In this document: piece after piece, positions 44,825 through 53,985 of the stretch
Numbering within the stretch: the first letter of the stretch is position 1
How the letters are laid out: each line of letters starts with the position of its first letter
Assembly (NCBI RefSeq): GCF_040581405.1
Contig: NZ_CP137157.1
Coordinates: forward strand, 2,065,001-2,129,000
Source: Komagataeibacter sucrofermentans DSM 15973
GTDB taxonomy: Bacteria > Pseudomonadota > Alphaproteobacteria > Acetobacterales > Acetobacteraceae
DNA: 64,000 nucleotides
Direction: 5' to 3'
The notes under the pieces: generated by a model
The model's input: only the letters and a program-made list of their open reading frames with translations
Told to the model about the DNA's origin: nothing
Database searches by the model: none
Position numbers and translations under genes: made by a program

Positions 44825-46054
44825 TCAGTCGTTATAAGCGGCAAGGGCGGCATCGACGCCTGCACCCGCGGCAAAGCCGTGGCCTTCATGGCGCAGAACG
44901 GTTTCGAGCGCGCCCATGGTCAGCAGCACCTTGTGCTTCTCCGCATTGTAGCCCATGGCCCCGATGCGCCAGATCTTGCCCTGCAGCGGACCGAAGGCGG
45001 AGCCGATCTCGATCTCGAAATCCTCGCGCATGCGCGCGCGCACCTTCTCCCCGTCAATGCCCTTGGGAATGTACACGCCGGTCACGTTGGTCATGCGGTG
45101 TTCGTCGCCACCAAACAGTTCGAGCCCCATGGCGCGCAGCCCGGCGCACACCGCGCGCGAGGCGCTGGCATGACGGGCGAAGCGGGCCTGAAGCCCTTCC
45201 TCAAGCACCACGCGGGCGGCTTCACGCGCGCCATACAGCATGGTGGTGGCCTCGGTATGATGGTTCAGGCGCTTTTCGGACCAGTAATCCATGACCATGG
45301 CGAGGTCGAAATAGTTCGACGGAATGCGCACGCGGGTGCCGTCCGTGGTGTCGCTGCCGCGAATGCCAGCCTCGACATGACGGCGGGCGAAGATGTGCTC
45401 GGCCGCACGGTCGGAGATGGTGATGGGGGCCGAGCCCGGCGGGCCGCCCATGCACTTCTGCAGGCCCGAACTCACCACATCCACGCCCCAGCGGTCGGTC
45501 GCCACTTCCATGCCGCCCAGCGTTGCCGTGGTATCGACATAGGACAGCACATTGTATTTGCGGCAAAGCGCGCCCACGCCATCGAGCGGCTGGGCCATGG
45601 TGGTGGACGTATCGCCATGAATGCACGCCAGCACATGCGGGCGGTGGGTGATGATGGCGTCCTCGATCTGTTCAAGGCTCGCCACCTTGCCCCACGGCAG
45701 GTCCAGCGTCACGATCTCGGCGCCGATGCGCTGCGCGATCTCGGAGAGCAGCAGGCCAAAACGACCCGCGCGCACAATCAATAGCTTCATGCCCGGCTCG
45801 ACGAGCGAGACGAGGGCCGCCTCGATGCCCGCGCGCGCCGTGCCATCAACCAGCAGGGTCCAGCGGTTGTTGGTCATGAACACCTGACGGTAGAGTTCCA
45901 TCGTCTGGTTCATGTAGTCAGTCATTTCGGGGTCGAACTGGCCCAGCATGTCGGCCGCCATGGCGCGCAGCACGCGCGGGTGCGCGTTGACCGGCCCCGG
46001 CCCCATGAGCAGCCGGGCGGGAGGGTTGATCTGGCCGAAAAAGGTCTGGGTCAT
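44825..46054 (-). CDS. pucG: (S)-ureidoglycine-glyoxylate aminotransferase
   Basis: This fold-type I PLP enzyme transfers the amino group of S-ureidoglycine to glyoxylate, giving glycine and oxalurate. The 409 residues show LLMGPGPVNAHPRVLRAMAADMLGQFDPEM, HGDTSTTMAQPLDGVGALCRKYN, SYVDTTATLGGMEVATDRWGVDV and the PLP lysine in SSGLQKCMGGPPGSAP. It overlaps hpxK by four bases and belongs to the long purine operon. Serine-glyoxylate or alanine-glyoxylate aminotransferases are close relatives, but the context, between allantoate amidohydrolase and allantoinase, supports the ureidoglycine assignment (HpxJ in Klebsiella). Confidence 0.9.
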   Translation of the reverse strand: MTQTFFGQINPPARLLMGPGPVNAHPRVLRAMAADMLGQFDPEMTDYMNQTMELYRQVFMTNNRWTLLVDGTARAGIEAALVSLVEPGMKLLIVRAGRFGLLLSEIAQRIGAEIVTLDLPWGKVASLEQIEDAIITHRPHVLACIHGDTSTTMAQPLDGVGALCRKYNVLSYVDTTATLGGMEVATDRWGVDVVSSGLQKCMGGPPGSAPITISDRAAEHIFARRHVEAGIRGSDTTDGTRVRIPSNYFDLAMVMDYWSEKRLNHHTEATTMLYGAREAARVVLEEGLQARFARHASASRAVCAGLRAMGLELFGGDEHRMTNVTGVYIPKGIDGEKVRARMREDFEIEIGSAFGPLQGKIWRIGAMGYNAEKHKVLLTMGALETVLRHEGHGFAAGAGVDAALAAYND

Positions 46055-47322
46055 CCGAAATGTCTCTCAAAAAGTCCGATAAAGGCGATCATGGCCCGCA
46101 GCGCCGCATCCACATCCGCGTCGGTCACGGATTCCGCCGGGTTATGGCTGATGCCGCCCGCGCAGCGGATGAACAGCATGGAAACCGGGGCCAGATGCGC
46201 CATGATCATGGCATCATGCCCGGCACCGCTGACCAGCAGGCGCGGCTCTGTTCCCGTCACATCGCGCACGGCCTGCTCCATGAAGGATGTCAGGCGCGGG
46301 TCACACGGGGTGGCGTCAAGATCCTGCTGCACGCTGATGGCGACTTCCAGCCTGCGCGCCTGCGCCACAGCGCGAGCCACGGCCAGGATTTCCTGCGCCG
46401 CCCGGTCACGCGCTTCATTGGTGCCAGCCCGCACATCAAGCGTGAACACCACCTCGCCCGGCACCACGTTGGCGGCACCCGGCATCACATCGAGCGACCC
46501 CACGGTAGCCACCAGCCCCTGCGTGCCCGCGCGGCCGATGCGCTCGGCGACGAGAATGATCTCGGCGGCCCCGGCCAGCGCGTCGCGCCGCAGGTCCATC
46601 GATACGGTGCCCGCATGCCCCGCCATGCCGCGCAGGGTGATGCGGTAGCGGTGCTGGGCGGCAATGGCGCTGACCACGCCAAGGGCCCGGCCCTCTGCCT
46701 CGAGCACCGGCCCCTGCTCGATATGCGCCTCGACATAGGCAAGGATCTGCTCTCCCTTGCGGGATGCCTTGTGCATCTGGCCTGCATCCAGCCCGAATGC
46801 TTCGAGCGCCGAGGCCAGCGTTGCGGTCTCGGCCCAGTCGCGCATGGCGGGATCGGGGGCTTCGAGCACGCCCGCCACGGCATGCGAGGTCAGCATGCCT
46901 GAGGGAAAGCGCGAGCCCTCCTCATCGCCAAAGCCGATGACTTCCAGCGCGAAGGGGAAGCGCCTGCCCGCTGCCGCGAAATGGGCCACGGCCTCGATGC
47001 CGAGGATGACGCCCAGCATGCCATCAAAAAAACCGCCATCGCGCACGCTGTCGATATGCGAGCCGAGCAGCAGCACCGGGGCATCAGGCGTCAGGCCCTC
47101 ATACCGGCCCAGCAGGTTACCTGCCGCATCCATGCGCGTGGTCATGCCCGCCGCATGCATCCACGTGGCCAGCCGGTCGCAGGTGGCGCGGTAGGATGGG
47201 CCGAGATAGGGGCGGAACAGCCCGCCCTCCATCTCGGAATACGGCGCGCGCCCCAGTTCGGCGCAGCGTGCAACCGCACGCTGGCCCGAAGGCTGATCCA
47301 TGCCCGCCTGTGCGTTTACCAT
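46051..47322 (-). CDS. hpxK: Allantoate amidohydrolase (M20 family)
   Basis: It hydrolyses allantoate to S-ureidoglycine, CO2 and ammonia. The 423-residue zinc amidohydrolase of the M20/carbamoylase group has LLGSHIDSVRDGGFFDGMLG (His-x-Asp and bridging Asp), GFGDEEGSRFPSGMLTS (Glu-Glu), EAHIEQGPVLEAEG and the C-terminal SGAGHDAMIMA. The ATG at 47322 lies inside the end of hpxW; a GTG at 47334 and an ATG at 47301 are alternatives. Its stop overlaps the pucG start (ATGA). N-carbamoyl-L-amino-acid hydrolases are the nearest alternatives; context favours allantoate. Confidence 0.9.
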   Translation of the reverse strand: MVNAQAGMDQPSGQRAVARCAELGRAPYSEMEGGLFRPYLGPSYRATCDRLATWMHAAGMTTRMDAAGNLLGRYEGLTPDAPVLLLGSHIDSVRDGGFFDGMLGVILGIEAVAHFAAAGRRFPFALEVIGFGDEEGSRFPSGMLTSHAVAGVLEAPDPAMRDWAETATLASALEAFGLDAGQMHKASRKGEQILAYVEAHIEQGPVLEAEGRALGVVSAIAAQHRYRITLRGMAGHAGTVSMDLRRDALAGAAEIILVAERIGRAGTQGLVATVGSLDVMPGAANVVPGEVVFTLDVRAGTNEARDRAAQEILAVARAVAQARRLEVAISVQQDLDATPCDPRLTSFMEQAVRDVTGTEPRLLVSGAGHDAMIMAHLAPVSMLFIRCAGGISHNPAESVTDADVDAALRAMIAFIGLFERHFG

Positions 47323-48908
47323 GCTGCTACACACCCGTCGCTACGCGGATCGGTCGCCCCTTCGAGCAGGCCGGATTCATGGCGCACCAGCGCGCCCGCA
47401 TGCCCCATGATGGAGGAAAATGGCGCCACGCGTTCCATCTGGTGGCCTGCGGCACTCATGCGGGCAATCACCTCGGGGTCGAAGCGGTCCTCGTATTTCA
47501 GGCTGACGCTGGATTCCCCCCATGTGCGGCCCAGCAACCAGCGCGGCGCCGTTATGGCGCGCTGCAACGGCATGCCGTAACGCGCGTAGCGGGTGAATAC
47601 GGCCGCCTGTGTCTGGGGCTGTCCCTCGCCCCCCATGGTGCCGTACACCATGGTCCGGCCATCCTCGAAGCGCGCGCCCGCCGGGTTGAGCGTATGGAAC
47701 GGCTTGCGGCCTGGCTGCAGCCCGTTCCACCCCTGCGGGTCAAGGCCAAAGCTGGTGCCCCGGTTCTGCCACACAACACCCGTGCGCGGCAGCACCACGC
47801 CCGAGCCATATTCAAAATACAGGCTCTGGATCATGCTCACGGCCAGCCCGTCGGAATCGATCACGCCCAGCCAGACCGTATCACCCTGCTGCGACTGCCA
47901 GGGCCACGGTGCCGCCTTGTTGGGGTTGATGGCGGCTGCCATGCGGTCGAGCGCCTTGCGGTCATCAAGGATGTCCTGCGCCTGCACGGTCATGTAGGCG
48001 GGATCGCCCACATGCGTGTCGCGATAGCGGAACGCCTGCTTGGTGGCTTCAACCAGCCCGTGCAGGTAATCGAAATCATTCGCTTCCGCCGCCTTGAGCC
48101 GGTCGAACAGCGCCAGGATCAGCAGCGAGGCCACGCCCTGGGTGGGCGGCGCCATGTTGTACAGATCCGCGCCGTGAATGCGGGCATGGAGCGCTGGCTG
48201 GTGGGTTGCCCTGTGCGCCTGCAGGTCGGCCAGGGTGAGCGGGCTGCCAAGGGCCTGCAGGTCAGCGGCGAGTTCACGCGCCACCGTGCCGCGATAGAAA
48301 CTCGAAAGCCCTTCATCGGCCAGTTGGCGCAGCGTCGTGGCCAGGCGCGGATTGTGCAGGATGTCGCCTGCCTGCGGCAGCTTGCCACCGGGCATGAACT
48401 GCGCGGCAAAGCCGGGTATATCCTTGAGTTCTTCCACCTTCTGGCGGGTGATCTCGGCAGCACCAGCGGTTACGGGCACGCCCTGCTCGGCATAGTACAG
48501 CGCATCGCGCAGCACGCGGCCAAGCGGCAGGCCCGGCGCCATGGCGTGGCTCCAGGACAGGGCCATCTCCCACCCCGACACCGTGCCCGCGACCGTATTG
48601 GCCGCAAGCGGGCCACGCCACGGAATCGTGTCATGGCCTGCGGCGTGATAGAACGCGGCATCCGCCTTGCCTGCAGCCGCCCCGCAGGCATCAATGGTTT
48701 CAACCCTTCCATCGGGCCACATGGTCAGCCAGAAGGCATCGCCCCCGATGCCGGTCATGTGCGGATAGACCACGGCCAGGGCCGCGGCGGTGGCCACGGC
48801 GGCCTCAATGGCCGTGCCGCCTGCCTTGAGCACGTCAAGGCCTGCCTGGCTGGCAAGGTGGTGGGGGGATGTGACCATCCCCCGGCACGAACGCGGCGTG
48901 TTCAGCAT
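47316..48908 (-). CDS. hpxW: Oxamate amidohydrolase HpxW, gamma-glutamyltransferase fold
   Basis: HpxW is an Ntn-hydrolase of the gamma-glutamyltransferase family shown in Klebsiella to hydrolyse oxamate. The 530-residue precursor begins GMVTSPHHLASQAGLDVLKAGGTAIEAAVATAAALAVVYPHMTGIGGDAF and is cleaved before Thr344 (QQGDTVWLGVIDSDGLAVS), the new N-terminal nucleophile of the small subunit. The small subunit has TMGGEGQPQ, where true gamma-glutamyltransferases have the substrate-binding GG motif. No signal peptide is present, which fits a cytoplasmic catabolic enzyme rather than periplasmic GGT. It overlaps both hpxY and hpxK by a few bases. Confidence 0.9.
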   Translation of the reverse strand: MLNTPRSCRGMVTSPHHLASQAGLDVLKAGGTAIEAAVATAAALAVVYPHMTGIGGDAFWLTMWPDGRVETIDACGAAAGKADAAFYHAAGHDTIPWRGPLAANTVAGTVSGWEMALSWSHAMAPGLPLGRVLRDALYYAEQGVPVTAGAAEITRQKVEELKDIPGFAAQFMPGGKLPQAGDILHNPRLATTLRQLADEGLSSFYRGTVARELAADLQALGSPLTLADLQAHRATHQPALHARIHGADLYNMAPPTQGVASLLILALFDRLKAAEANDFDYLHGLVEATKQAFRYRDTHVGDPAYMTVQAQDILDDRKALDRMAAAINPNKAAPWPWQSQQGDTVWLGVIDSDGLAVSMIQSLYFEYGSGVVLPRTGVVWQNRGTSFGLDPQGWNGLQPGRKPFHTLNPAGARFEDGRTMVYGTMGGEGQPQTQAAVFTRYARYGMPLQRAITAPRWLLGRTWGESSVSLKYEDRFDPEVIARMSAAGHQMERVAPFSSIMGHAGALVRHESGLLEGATDPRSDGCVAAW

Positions 48909-50275
48909 GCCTTTTCCTTCCGTGCGTAACCCGCATCAAGCGGGCGGCAGGCGGCAAGGCCCGCGCGTTGCAGTTCGGCGGCTACGGCGAACAGTTTCGC
49001 CTCGGCACCCGCCGCGCCAATGAGCTGGATGCCCAGCGGCAGGCCGTCTACAGCCAGCGGCGTTGCCAGCACCGGCAGCCCGGCCAGGCTGATGGGCTGG
49101 GTATAGATGCCCAGATTGGCCCGCGCGGAGACACTCTTGCCATCCACCATGATGGAGGGCTGGTCGATGCGCGGCGCAACACCCACCGTGGTGGGGGCCA
49201 CCAGCACATCGGCCTGCGTGAAGGCTTCATGCACCTGCGCGCGGAACCACCGGCGGAAGCGCTGCGCCTGCACAAAGGTGGCGGCAGGCAGCATGGCGCC
49301 TGCCATGAGGCGGCTGCGGGTGGCGGGGTCATACTGCATGGAGCGCCTGCGCAGGCGGGGCAGGTGCAGGTTCCCCCCCTCCGCAGCACTGATGAGGAAG
49401 GCCGAGGCCCGCGCCCGCGCGACCTCGGGCAGTTCAATCACGCGGTCATGGCCCAGATGCGCCATCACGCCATCAATCGCGGCACTCAGTCCGGTGCTGA
49501 TATTGCGGGCGAACCAGCCCCCCAGCCGCGCCACTTTCACGGATGCCACATCGGGCAGGGCCGATACATCCCGGCCTGACATGATGGCATACACCGCCAT
49601 CAGGTCTTCGAGCGTGTCAGCCATGGGGCCTGCGGTATCGAGGCTGGCCACGAACGGATAGACCCCGCGCAGCGGCACCTGCCCAAAGGTGGGCTTGAGC
49701 CCCCACACCCCGCACAGCGCGGACGGAATGCGGATCGAGCCATTGGTGTCCGACCCCAGCGTAAAGGGCAGCAGCCCTGCCGCCACGGCGGCCGCCGACC
49801 CGCCGGAGGAACCACCGGCAAGGCGGGCATGGTCATGCGGGTTGCGGGTGGTGCCGTTATGCGCGTTCTCGGTGGAGAAGCCGTAGGCGAACTCATCCAT
49901 GTTCAGGGTTGCCACCGGCACGGCGCCGGCGGCGCGCAGGCGGGCGATGACGGTGGCGTCCTCGGTGGCGGGCAGGTTGTCACGCAGCACGATGGAGCCT
50001 GCGGTGGTGACCTCGCCACGCACGTCAAACAGGTCTTTTACGCCAAAGGGCACGCCCGCGAGCGGACCGGGGTCGCGGCCTGCGGCAATGGCCTTGTCCA
50101 CCTCCTCGGCCTGCGCCACGGCGGCGGGGCCAAGGATGCGGGTTACGCTGTTGAAGCGGGTATCACGCGCCTCGATATCGGAAATGACCGCCGTGACCAC
50201 GCCCACGGCATTGCGGTGGCCTGCGCGTATGTCAGCGGCGATGCCGAGCGCTGCCCCCATGGCGCGCGCACTCAT
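48902..50275 (-). CDS. hpxY: AtzE-type amidase HpxY
   Basis: The 457-residue amidase-signature enzyme has the Ser-cisSer-Lys triad: Lys80 (GVPFGVKDLFD), Ser156 in GGSSGGS and nucleophile Ser180 in GSDTNGSIR, where Asn replaces the usual Gly as in AtzE-like enzymes. Family knowledge: AtzE hydrolyses 1-carboxybiuret with a small AtzG partner; HpxY acts in the oxalurate pathway. The gene is preceded by its AtzG-like partner hpxX with a four-base overlap, and overlaps hpxW by seven bases. GatA is an alternative for this fold, but gatB and gatC are absent and the AtzG-like partner is decisive. Confidence 0.9.
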   Translation of the reverse strand: MSARAMGAALGIAADIRAGHRNAVGVVTAVISDIEARDTRFNSVTRILGPAAVAQAEEVDKAIAAGRDPGPLAGVPFGVKDLFDVRGEVTTAGSIVLRDNLPATEDATVIARLRAAGAVPVATLNMDEFAYGFSTENAHNGTTRNPHDHARLAGGSSGGSAAAVAAGLLPFTLGSDTNGSIRIPSALCGVWGLKPTFGQVPLRGVYPFVASLDTAGPMADTLEDLMAVYAIMSGRDVSALPDVASVKVARLGGWFARNISTGLSAAIDGVMAHLGHDRVIELPEVARARASAFLISAAEGGNLHLPRLRRRSMQYDPATRSRLMAGAMLPAATFVQAQRFRRWFRAQVHEAFTQADVLVAPTTVGVAPRIDQPSIMVDGKSVSARANLGIYTQPISLAGLPVLATPLAVDGLPLGIQLIGAAGAEAKLFAVAAELQRAGLAACRPLDAGYARKEKAC

Positions 50276-50508
50276 GGCGCGTACTCATAGGCTGGCTCGC
50301 AGTCATCAGGCAGCACGAAGCCTGTCACGAGGTCGGCATAGCCCTGCAGCAACGCCGTGTTGGCCAGGACATCGGGCAGGCAGGCCACCGGAATGTTCAG
50401 GCCGATGATCCGGGCCATGTCTGCCACGGGGGGAACCGTGTGGTCATTGCTTGCCCCCGCGCCGGCAACGCCCGGCGCGGAAGGTGAAAGGCTTACAGCG
50501 CTGCTCAT
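50272..50508 (-). CDS. hpxX: AtzG-like/DUF4089 partner subunit HpxX
   Basis: The 78-residue protein has a disordered, Ser/Pro/Ala-rich N-terminus (about 28 residues) and a C-terminal helical core (MARIIGLNIPVACLPDVLANTALLQGYADLVTGFVLPDDCEPAYEY) typical of AtzG/DUF4089. GatC-like small proteins of this kind wrap around the amidase partner and are needed for its activity. The stop overlaps the hpxY start by four bases (ATGA). GGGAGAGAG precedes the ATG at 50508. It lies 42 bases downstream of the monooxygenase gene. Confidence 0.87.
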   Translation of the reverse strand: MSSAVSLSPSAPGVAGAGASNDHTVPPVADMARIIGLNIPVACLPDVLANTALLQGYADLVTGFVLPDDCEPAYEYAP

Positions 50509-50550
50509 CTACTCACTCTCTCCCGAATGGATAAATCTACCCGGGGCGCA

Positions 50551-51999
50551 TCATGCAACAGGAGGATCGAGACTGACCAGTTCCGCCACGTCATAGGACA
50601 GCAGACTTTCAAGGTGCTGCTGGCCATCGGCCACGTACAGGTCACGCCCCAGCCCATGGGCCAGGCGCTCGACGCCAAAGCGCATGCCGCTGATAGAAGC
50701 GCCCGACAGCCCCATGCTCGGCGTGGCCGAGAACGTGAAGTTGTGGATGTTGGCCAGCATGGGCGCCAGCGGATCATCCTTGTGGCGCGGCAGGAACTGA
50801 TAGCAGTCGCCCAGATAGGGGTAGCTTTCCAGCACCGCGCTCTCGGAACCGGCAGGTGCCGTGTAGCGCTCGCCCCACAGCGCGACGGAGGGCGCAAACG
50901 ATGCGGTCTCGGGCCGGCGCGACAGGTCGGTGGCGAAGCCGGTGCCGATGATCACGAAGTCAAAGCGCATCTCGCCGGTGGGCGAATCAACAACGATTTC
51001 ATCGCCTTCCATGCGTGCGCCCGTCCAGGGGCAGCCGGTGCGGTAGGCGAAGTTTTCATGCTTGCGGCACCGCCAGAACGTATCCTGCGGCGGCGGCTGG
51101 TTGAGGTCGAAGATACGGCGCATGAAGCCCCAGCGCAGATCATCGGACAGGGCCGGGTAGTAGGCGAGGAAGCCCGTATTCTCCATCCACCGATACGGGT
51201 TGATGGAAGGGATTTCCTTGCGGCGCAGGCACAGCGTCACGCTGCCGGCACCATCCTCAAGCGCCGTGGCGGCGTTATCGAACGCCGAGGCCCCGGCGCC
51301 GAGCACGCCAATGCGCTTGCCCTTGAGTGCCGCGAAATCGATCGCCTCCGACGTGTGGGCATAACGGTCGCGCGGCAGGCCTTCACGGATGAAGTCGGGC
51401 ACATGCCACGTGCCACAGCCCTCGATGCCGGTGGCCAGCACCAGCTTGCGGGCATAATGCACGTGGCTCGTGCCATCCGGGCGGCGGAAGGTCAGGCGCA
51501 GCAGGCCATCCTCCCACGTCACACCCGTGAATTCATGGTCGTTGGCCACCGGCAGGTCGAGGATGTCGCGGTACCAGTCGAGATAGGCCTGCCAGTCACC
51601 ACGGGGGATCTTGTCCAGCTTCTCCCACGCGGTGGCGCCGTACTGCGCCTCATACCATGAGCGCGGGGTGAGAGAAGGCACGCCAAGGTCGGGGCCGGTC
51701 ACGTATTTGGGGGTGCGCAGCGTGATCATGCGCGCGAATGTCACCCACGGGCCTTCGCCACCTTTTGAGGCCCGGTCGAATATGCGCACGTTGGTGATGT
51801 TGTTGCGCTTGAGCGCAAAGGCCGTGGCAAGACCACCCTGCCCCGCGCCGATAATCGCCACATCAAGCACGCGCTGGCCATCACGTTCGATGGGAGGAAT
51901 CCATTCCTTGCGCGGGTAGCGGATGATTTCCAGATCACGGCGCACGGCTGCATCGAGCGCTGCCAGCCCCCCGTCTTTCGGCTGCATGTTGGTATCCAT
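50551..51999 (-). CDS. FAD/NAD(P)H-dependent monooxygenase of unknown substrate
   Basis: The 482-residue protein has two dinucleotide-binding folds: FAD site VAIIGAGQGGLATAFALKRN (about 47-66) and NAD(P)H site IGVLGAGASAFDNAATALEDG (about 223-243), with ATG-type turns at LVLATGIEG and VIIGTGFATD. Between them RYAHTSEAIDFAALKGKR resembles the class B flavoprotein monooxygenase fingerprint. It has about 40 extra N-terminal residues. It is the first gene of the hpxX-hpxY-hpxW-hpxK operon, directly downstream of the LysR gene. It is not similar to HpxO, the TetX-like urate hydroxylase. Because the cluster otherwise lacks a urate-oxidising enzyme, it may fill that step; this is inference. Confidence 0.8.
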   Translation of the reverse strand: MDTNMQPKDGGLAALDAAVRRDLEIIRYPRKEWIPPIERDGQRVLDVAIIGAGQGGLATAFALKRNNITNVRIFDRASKGGEGPWVTFARMITLRTPKYVTGPDLGVPSLTPRSWYEAQYGATAWEKLDKIPRGDWQAYLDWYRDILDLPVANDHEFTGVTWEDGLLRLTFRRPDGTSHVHYARKLVLATGIEGCGTWHVPDFIREGLPRDRYAHTSEAIDFAALKGKRIGVLGAGASAFDNAATALEDGAGSVTLCLRRKEIPSINPYRWMENTGFLAYYPALSDDLRWGFMRRIFDLNQPPPQDTFWRCRKHENFAYRTGCPWTGARMEGDEIVVDSPTGEMRFDFVIIGTGFATDLSRRPETASFAPSVALWGERYTAPAGSESAVLESYPYLGDCYQFLPRHKDDPLAPMLANIHNFTFSATPSMGLSGASISGMRFGVERLAHGLGRDLYVADGQQHLESLLSYDVAELVSLDPPVA

Positions 52000-52146
52000 C
52001 TGCGGGTCCCCATCTGTTTTTTCGTCTTTTGCTGATGCAGCCCCGTATGACGTCCCCCGACGCCATACGGATATCCCCCAACCGCACCATGATGGATTGA
52101 TCTAATCAGCCCGCAGGGTGTTTCGTCCAGTAGAATGATTTCATCG

Positions 52147-52159
52147 TTACGTTGCGTAA
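52147..52159. promoter_or_regulatory. LysR-type T-N11-A box
   Basis: TTACGTTGCGTAA is an inverted repeat (TTACG-TTG-CGTAA) fitting the T-N11-A rule of LysR-type regulators. It lies between the lysR stop and the monooxygenase-hpx operon, about 150 bases upstream of that operon's start codon. The rest of the 52000-52172 gap shows no further motif to me. Confidence 0.45.
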
Positions 52160-52172
52160 ATCGCAACAGTAG

Positions 52173-53129
52173 TCAGACCACCCGCTCGTCGCTCACGCCC
52201 TGCACGCGGCGCAGTTCAAGGCGCAGCTCCTCGATAACGGTTTCCAGCAGGGGCGGCAGCCAGCGGGATTCGCGCACATAGGCCCCGAGGTCGGTCACGG
52301 CGCGGGTGTCACGCAGCGGCACATGGCGCAGGCTGTCCTGGCCGGGCTGCACGCCCACCGCAAGCGGCGACTGGAAGGCCAGCCCCGCGCCTGCAAGCAC
52401 CATGCGGTTGGTCAGTTCGATCGAGCCGGTCTGGAGCACGACGTTCAGCCGGTCCTGCCACGGACGCAGCATGGGCTCCATCACGCGGTAGAGCGAGAGC
52501 GTGCGCGTGGGCAGGATCAGGCGGTAGGCCACGCATTCCTCCACCGTCACGGTGCGCAGGTGCGCGAGCGGGTGATCCGCGCGCACAATCGCGCCCACGG
52601 GAAAATGCCCCACCGCCACCCGCCGCAATTCGGGGTAGAGCGCCAGCGAGAACGCGATGCCAAGGTCAACCCGCCCATCCTGCAACGCCGAGACGATGGT
52701 CTTGGGCGCGCCCACCTCCACATGCAGTTCAACGGCGGGAAAGGCGGAGATGATGCGCTCGAGCAGCGCGGGCAGGAGCTGGCCCGCAATGCCTTCCACC
52801 GCCATGATGCGCAGCCTGCCATCATGCCGCCCGGACAGGGCGTTGATCTGCTCCTCCGTGCGGGCGGCATCCTGCATCACGGTCACGATATGGCGGGCCA
52901 TGATGGTGCCCACCTCGGTCAGGACCATGCCTTCGGGCAGGCGGTCGAACAGGGGCGCGCCGATCTCGGCCTCCATCTGCGCAAGCTGCCGCGTGAGTGC
53001 TGATGGGGTGACATTGAGCCTGCGCGCCGCCTCGCGGATGGAACGGCATTCCCGCACCGCATTGAAGTAGGAAATGCCCCGCGCGTGCAGGCGCATCATG
53101 CGGGGCGTGCGCGAAAGCGGATCGTTCAT
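52173..53129 (-). CDS. LysR-family transcriptional regulator of the purine genes
   Basis: The 318-residue protein has an N-terminal winged helix-turn-helix (ARGISYFNAVRECRSIREAARRLNVTPSALTRQLAQMEAEIGAPLFDRLPEGMVLTEVG, about 15-73) and a periplasmic-binding-protein-like effector domain (GRLRIMAVEGIAGQLLPALLERIISAFPAVELHVEVG; LTNRMVLAGAGLAFQS). It overlaps the end of xdhC by four bases, so it is made from the xdh message, and lies directly upstream of the hpx operon that carries the T-N11-A box. A purine intermediate is the likely effector by context only. Confidence 0.88.
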   Translation of the reverse strand: MNDPLSRTPRMMRLHARGISYFNAVRECRSIREAARRLNVTPSALTRQLAQMEAEIGAPLFDRLPEGMVLTEVGTIMARHIVTVMQDAARTEEQINALSGRHDGRLRIMAVEGIAGQLLPALLERIISAFPAVELHVEVGAPKTIVSALQDGRVDLGIAFSLALYPELRRVAVGHFPVGAIVRADHPLAHLRTVTVEECVAYRLILPTRTLSLYRVMEPMLRPWQDRLNVVLQTGSIELTNRMVLAGAGLAFQSPLAVGVQPGQDSLRHVPLRDTRAVTDLGAYVRESRWLPPLLETVIEELRLELRRVQGVSDERVV

Positions 53130-53980
53130 AAGCGTTTCTCATCCCCATCTGCATCACACCCTTCCTGCGGCGCGTGCAGGAAGCGCGTGACGATTTCCGC
53201 CGCCACCAGCGCCGCAATGACCGGGGGCCGCTTGTCACGCACGCCCTGCCCCCCGATCGGGCAGACCATGGCATTGATGCGGTCTTCGGGCAGGCCGAGC
53301 GCACGGAAGGCCGCGACAAAACGGCGGCGCTTGGTGTGCGAGCCGATCAGGCCCACATAGCGAAAATCGCCCCGTTCGAGGATGGATGCAACAATCACGC
53401 TGTCAAGCGCGTGGCTCTGGGTCAGCACCAGTGCGCCAGAACCGGCGGGCGCACCGGCTACAAGGTGCTGCCAGTCGCCATCATCATGCACGTCCACCCC
53501 TGCGGGAATGACGGGGCCGAATTCATGCGGGCGCGAATCGCACCAGGCCAGCCGCAGCGGCAGCGGCGCCAGCACATGGGCCAGCGCGCGGCCTACATGC
53601 CCTGCCCCGAACAGCACAAGCAGCGGCGCCGCGCGCCGCTGGCGCTCGAGTTCCGCCATGATGCCGTCCAGCCCCTTGCCATCGGGCACATCGATGAACA
53701 GCACCACCTCGCCCCCGCAGCACTGCCCTGAGCGACCGCCGAGGTCGATGCGCAGTTCCTGCGCCCCGCCCCCCGTGGCGAGCAGGGCGCGGGCGTGATG
53801 GATGGCATTCCATTCCAGATCACCACCGCCCACCGTGCCGGACTGCTCCGTGCTTGTGACCAGCATGAAGGTTCCCGCCTCACGCGGGGTGGACCCGCGC
53901 GCGGCGGCCACGCTGATCCGGGCCACCGGCTGGCCCATGAGCCGCCACCGGGCCAGATCGGCGCGCATGTCCATGCTCAT
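53126..53980 (-). CDS. xdhC: Xanthine dehydrogenase accessory protein XdhC
   Basis: XdhC binds molybdenum cofactor, promotes its sulfuration and inserts it into XdhB. The 284-residue protein has the N-terminal XdhC/CoxI motif RISVAAARGSTPREAGTFMLV, the GGGDLEWNAI segment, CGGEVVLFID, and a C-terminal Rossmann domain starting LFGAGHVGRALAHVL with LVLTQSHALD and YVGLIGSHTKRRRF. It follows xdhB by five bases and overlaps the lysR start (ATGA). Confidence 0.94.
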   Translation of the reverse strand: MSMDMRADLARWRLMGQPVARISVAAARGSTPREAGTFMLVTSTEQSGTVGGGDLEWNAIHHARALLATGGGAQELRIDLGGRSGQCCGGEVVLFIDVPDGKGLDGIMAELERQRRAAPLLVLFGAGHVGRALAHVLAPLPLRLAWCDSRPHEFGPVIPAGVDVHDDGDWQHLVAGAPAGSGALVLTQSHALDSVIVASILERGDFRYVGLIGSHTKRRRFVAAFRALGLPEDRINAMVCPIGGQGVRDKRPPVIAALVAAEIVTRFLHAPQEGCDADGDEKRL

Positions 53981-53985
53981 GGGGT

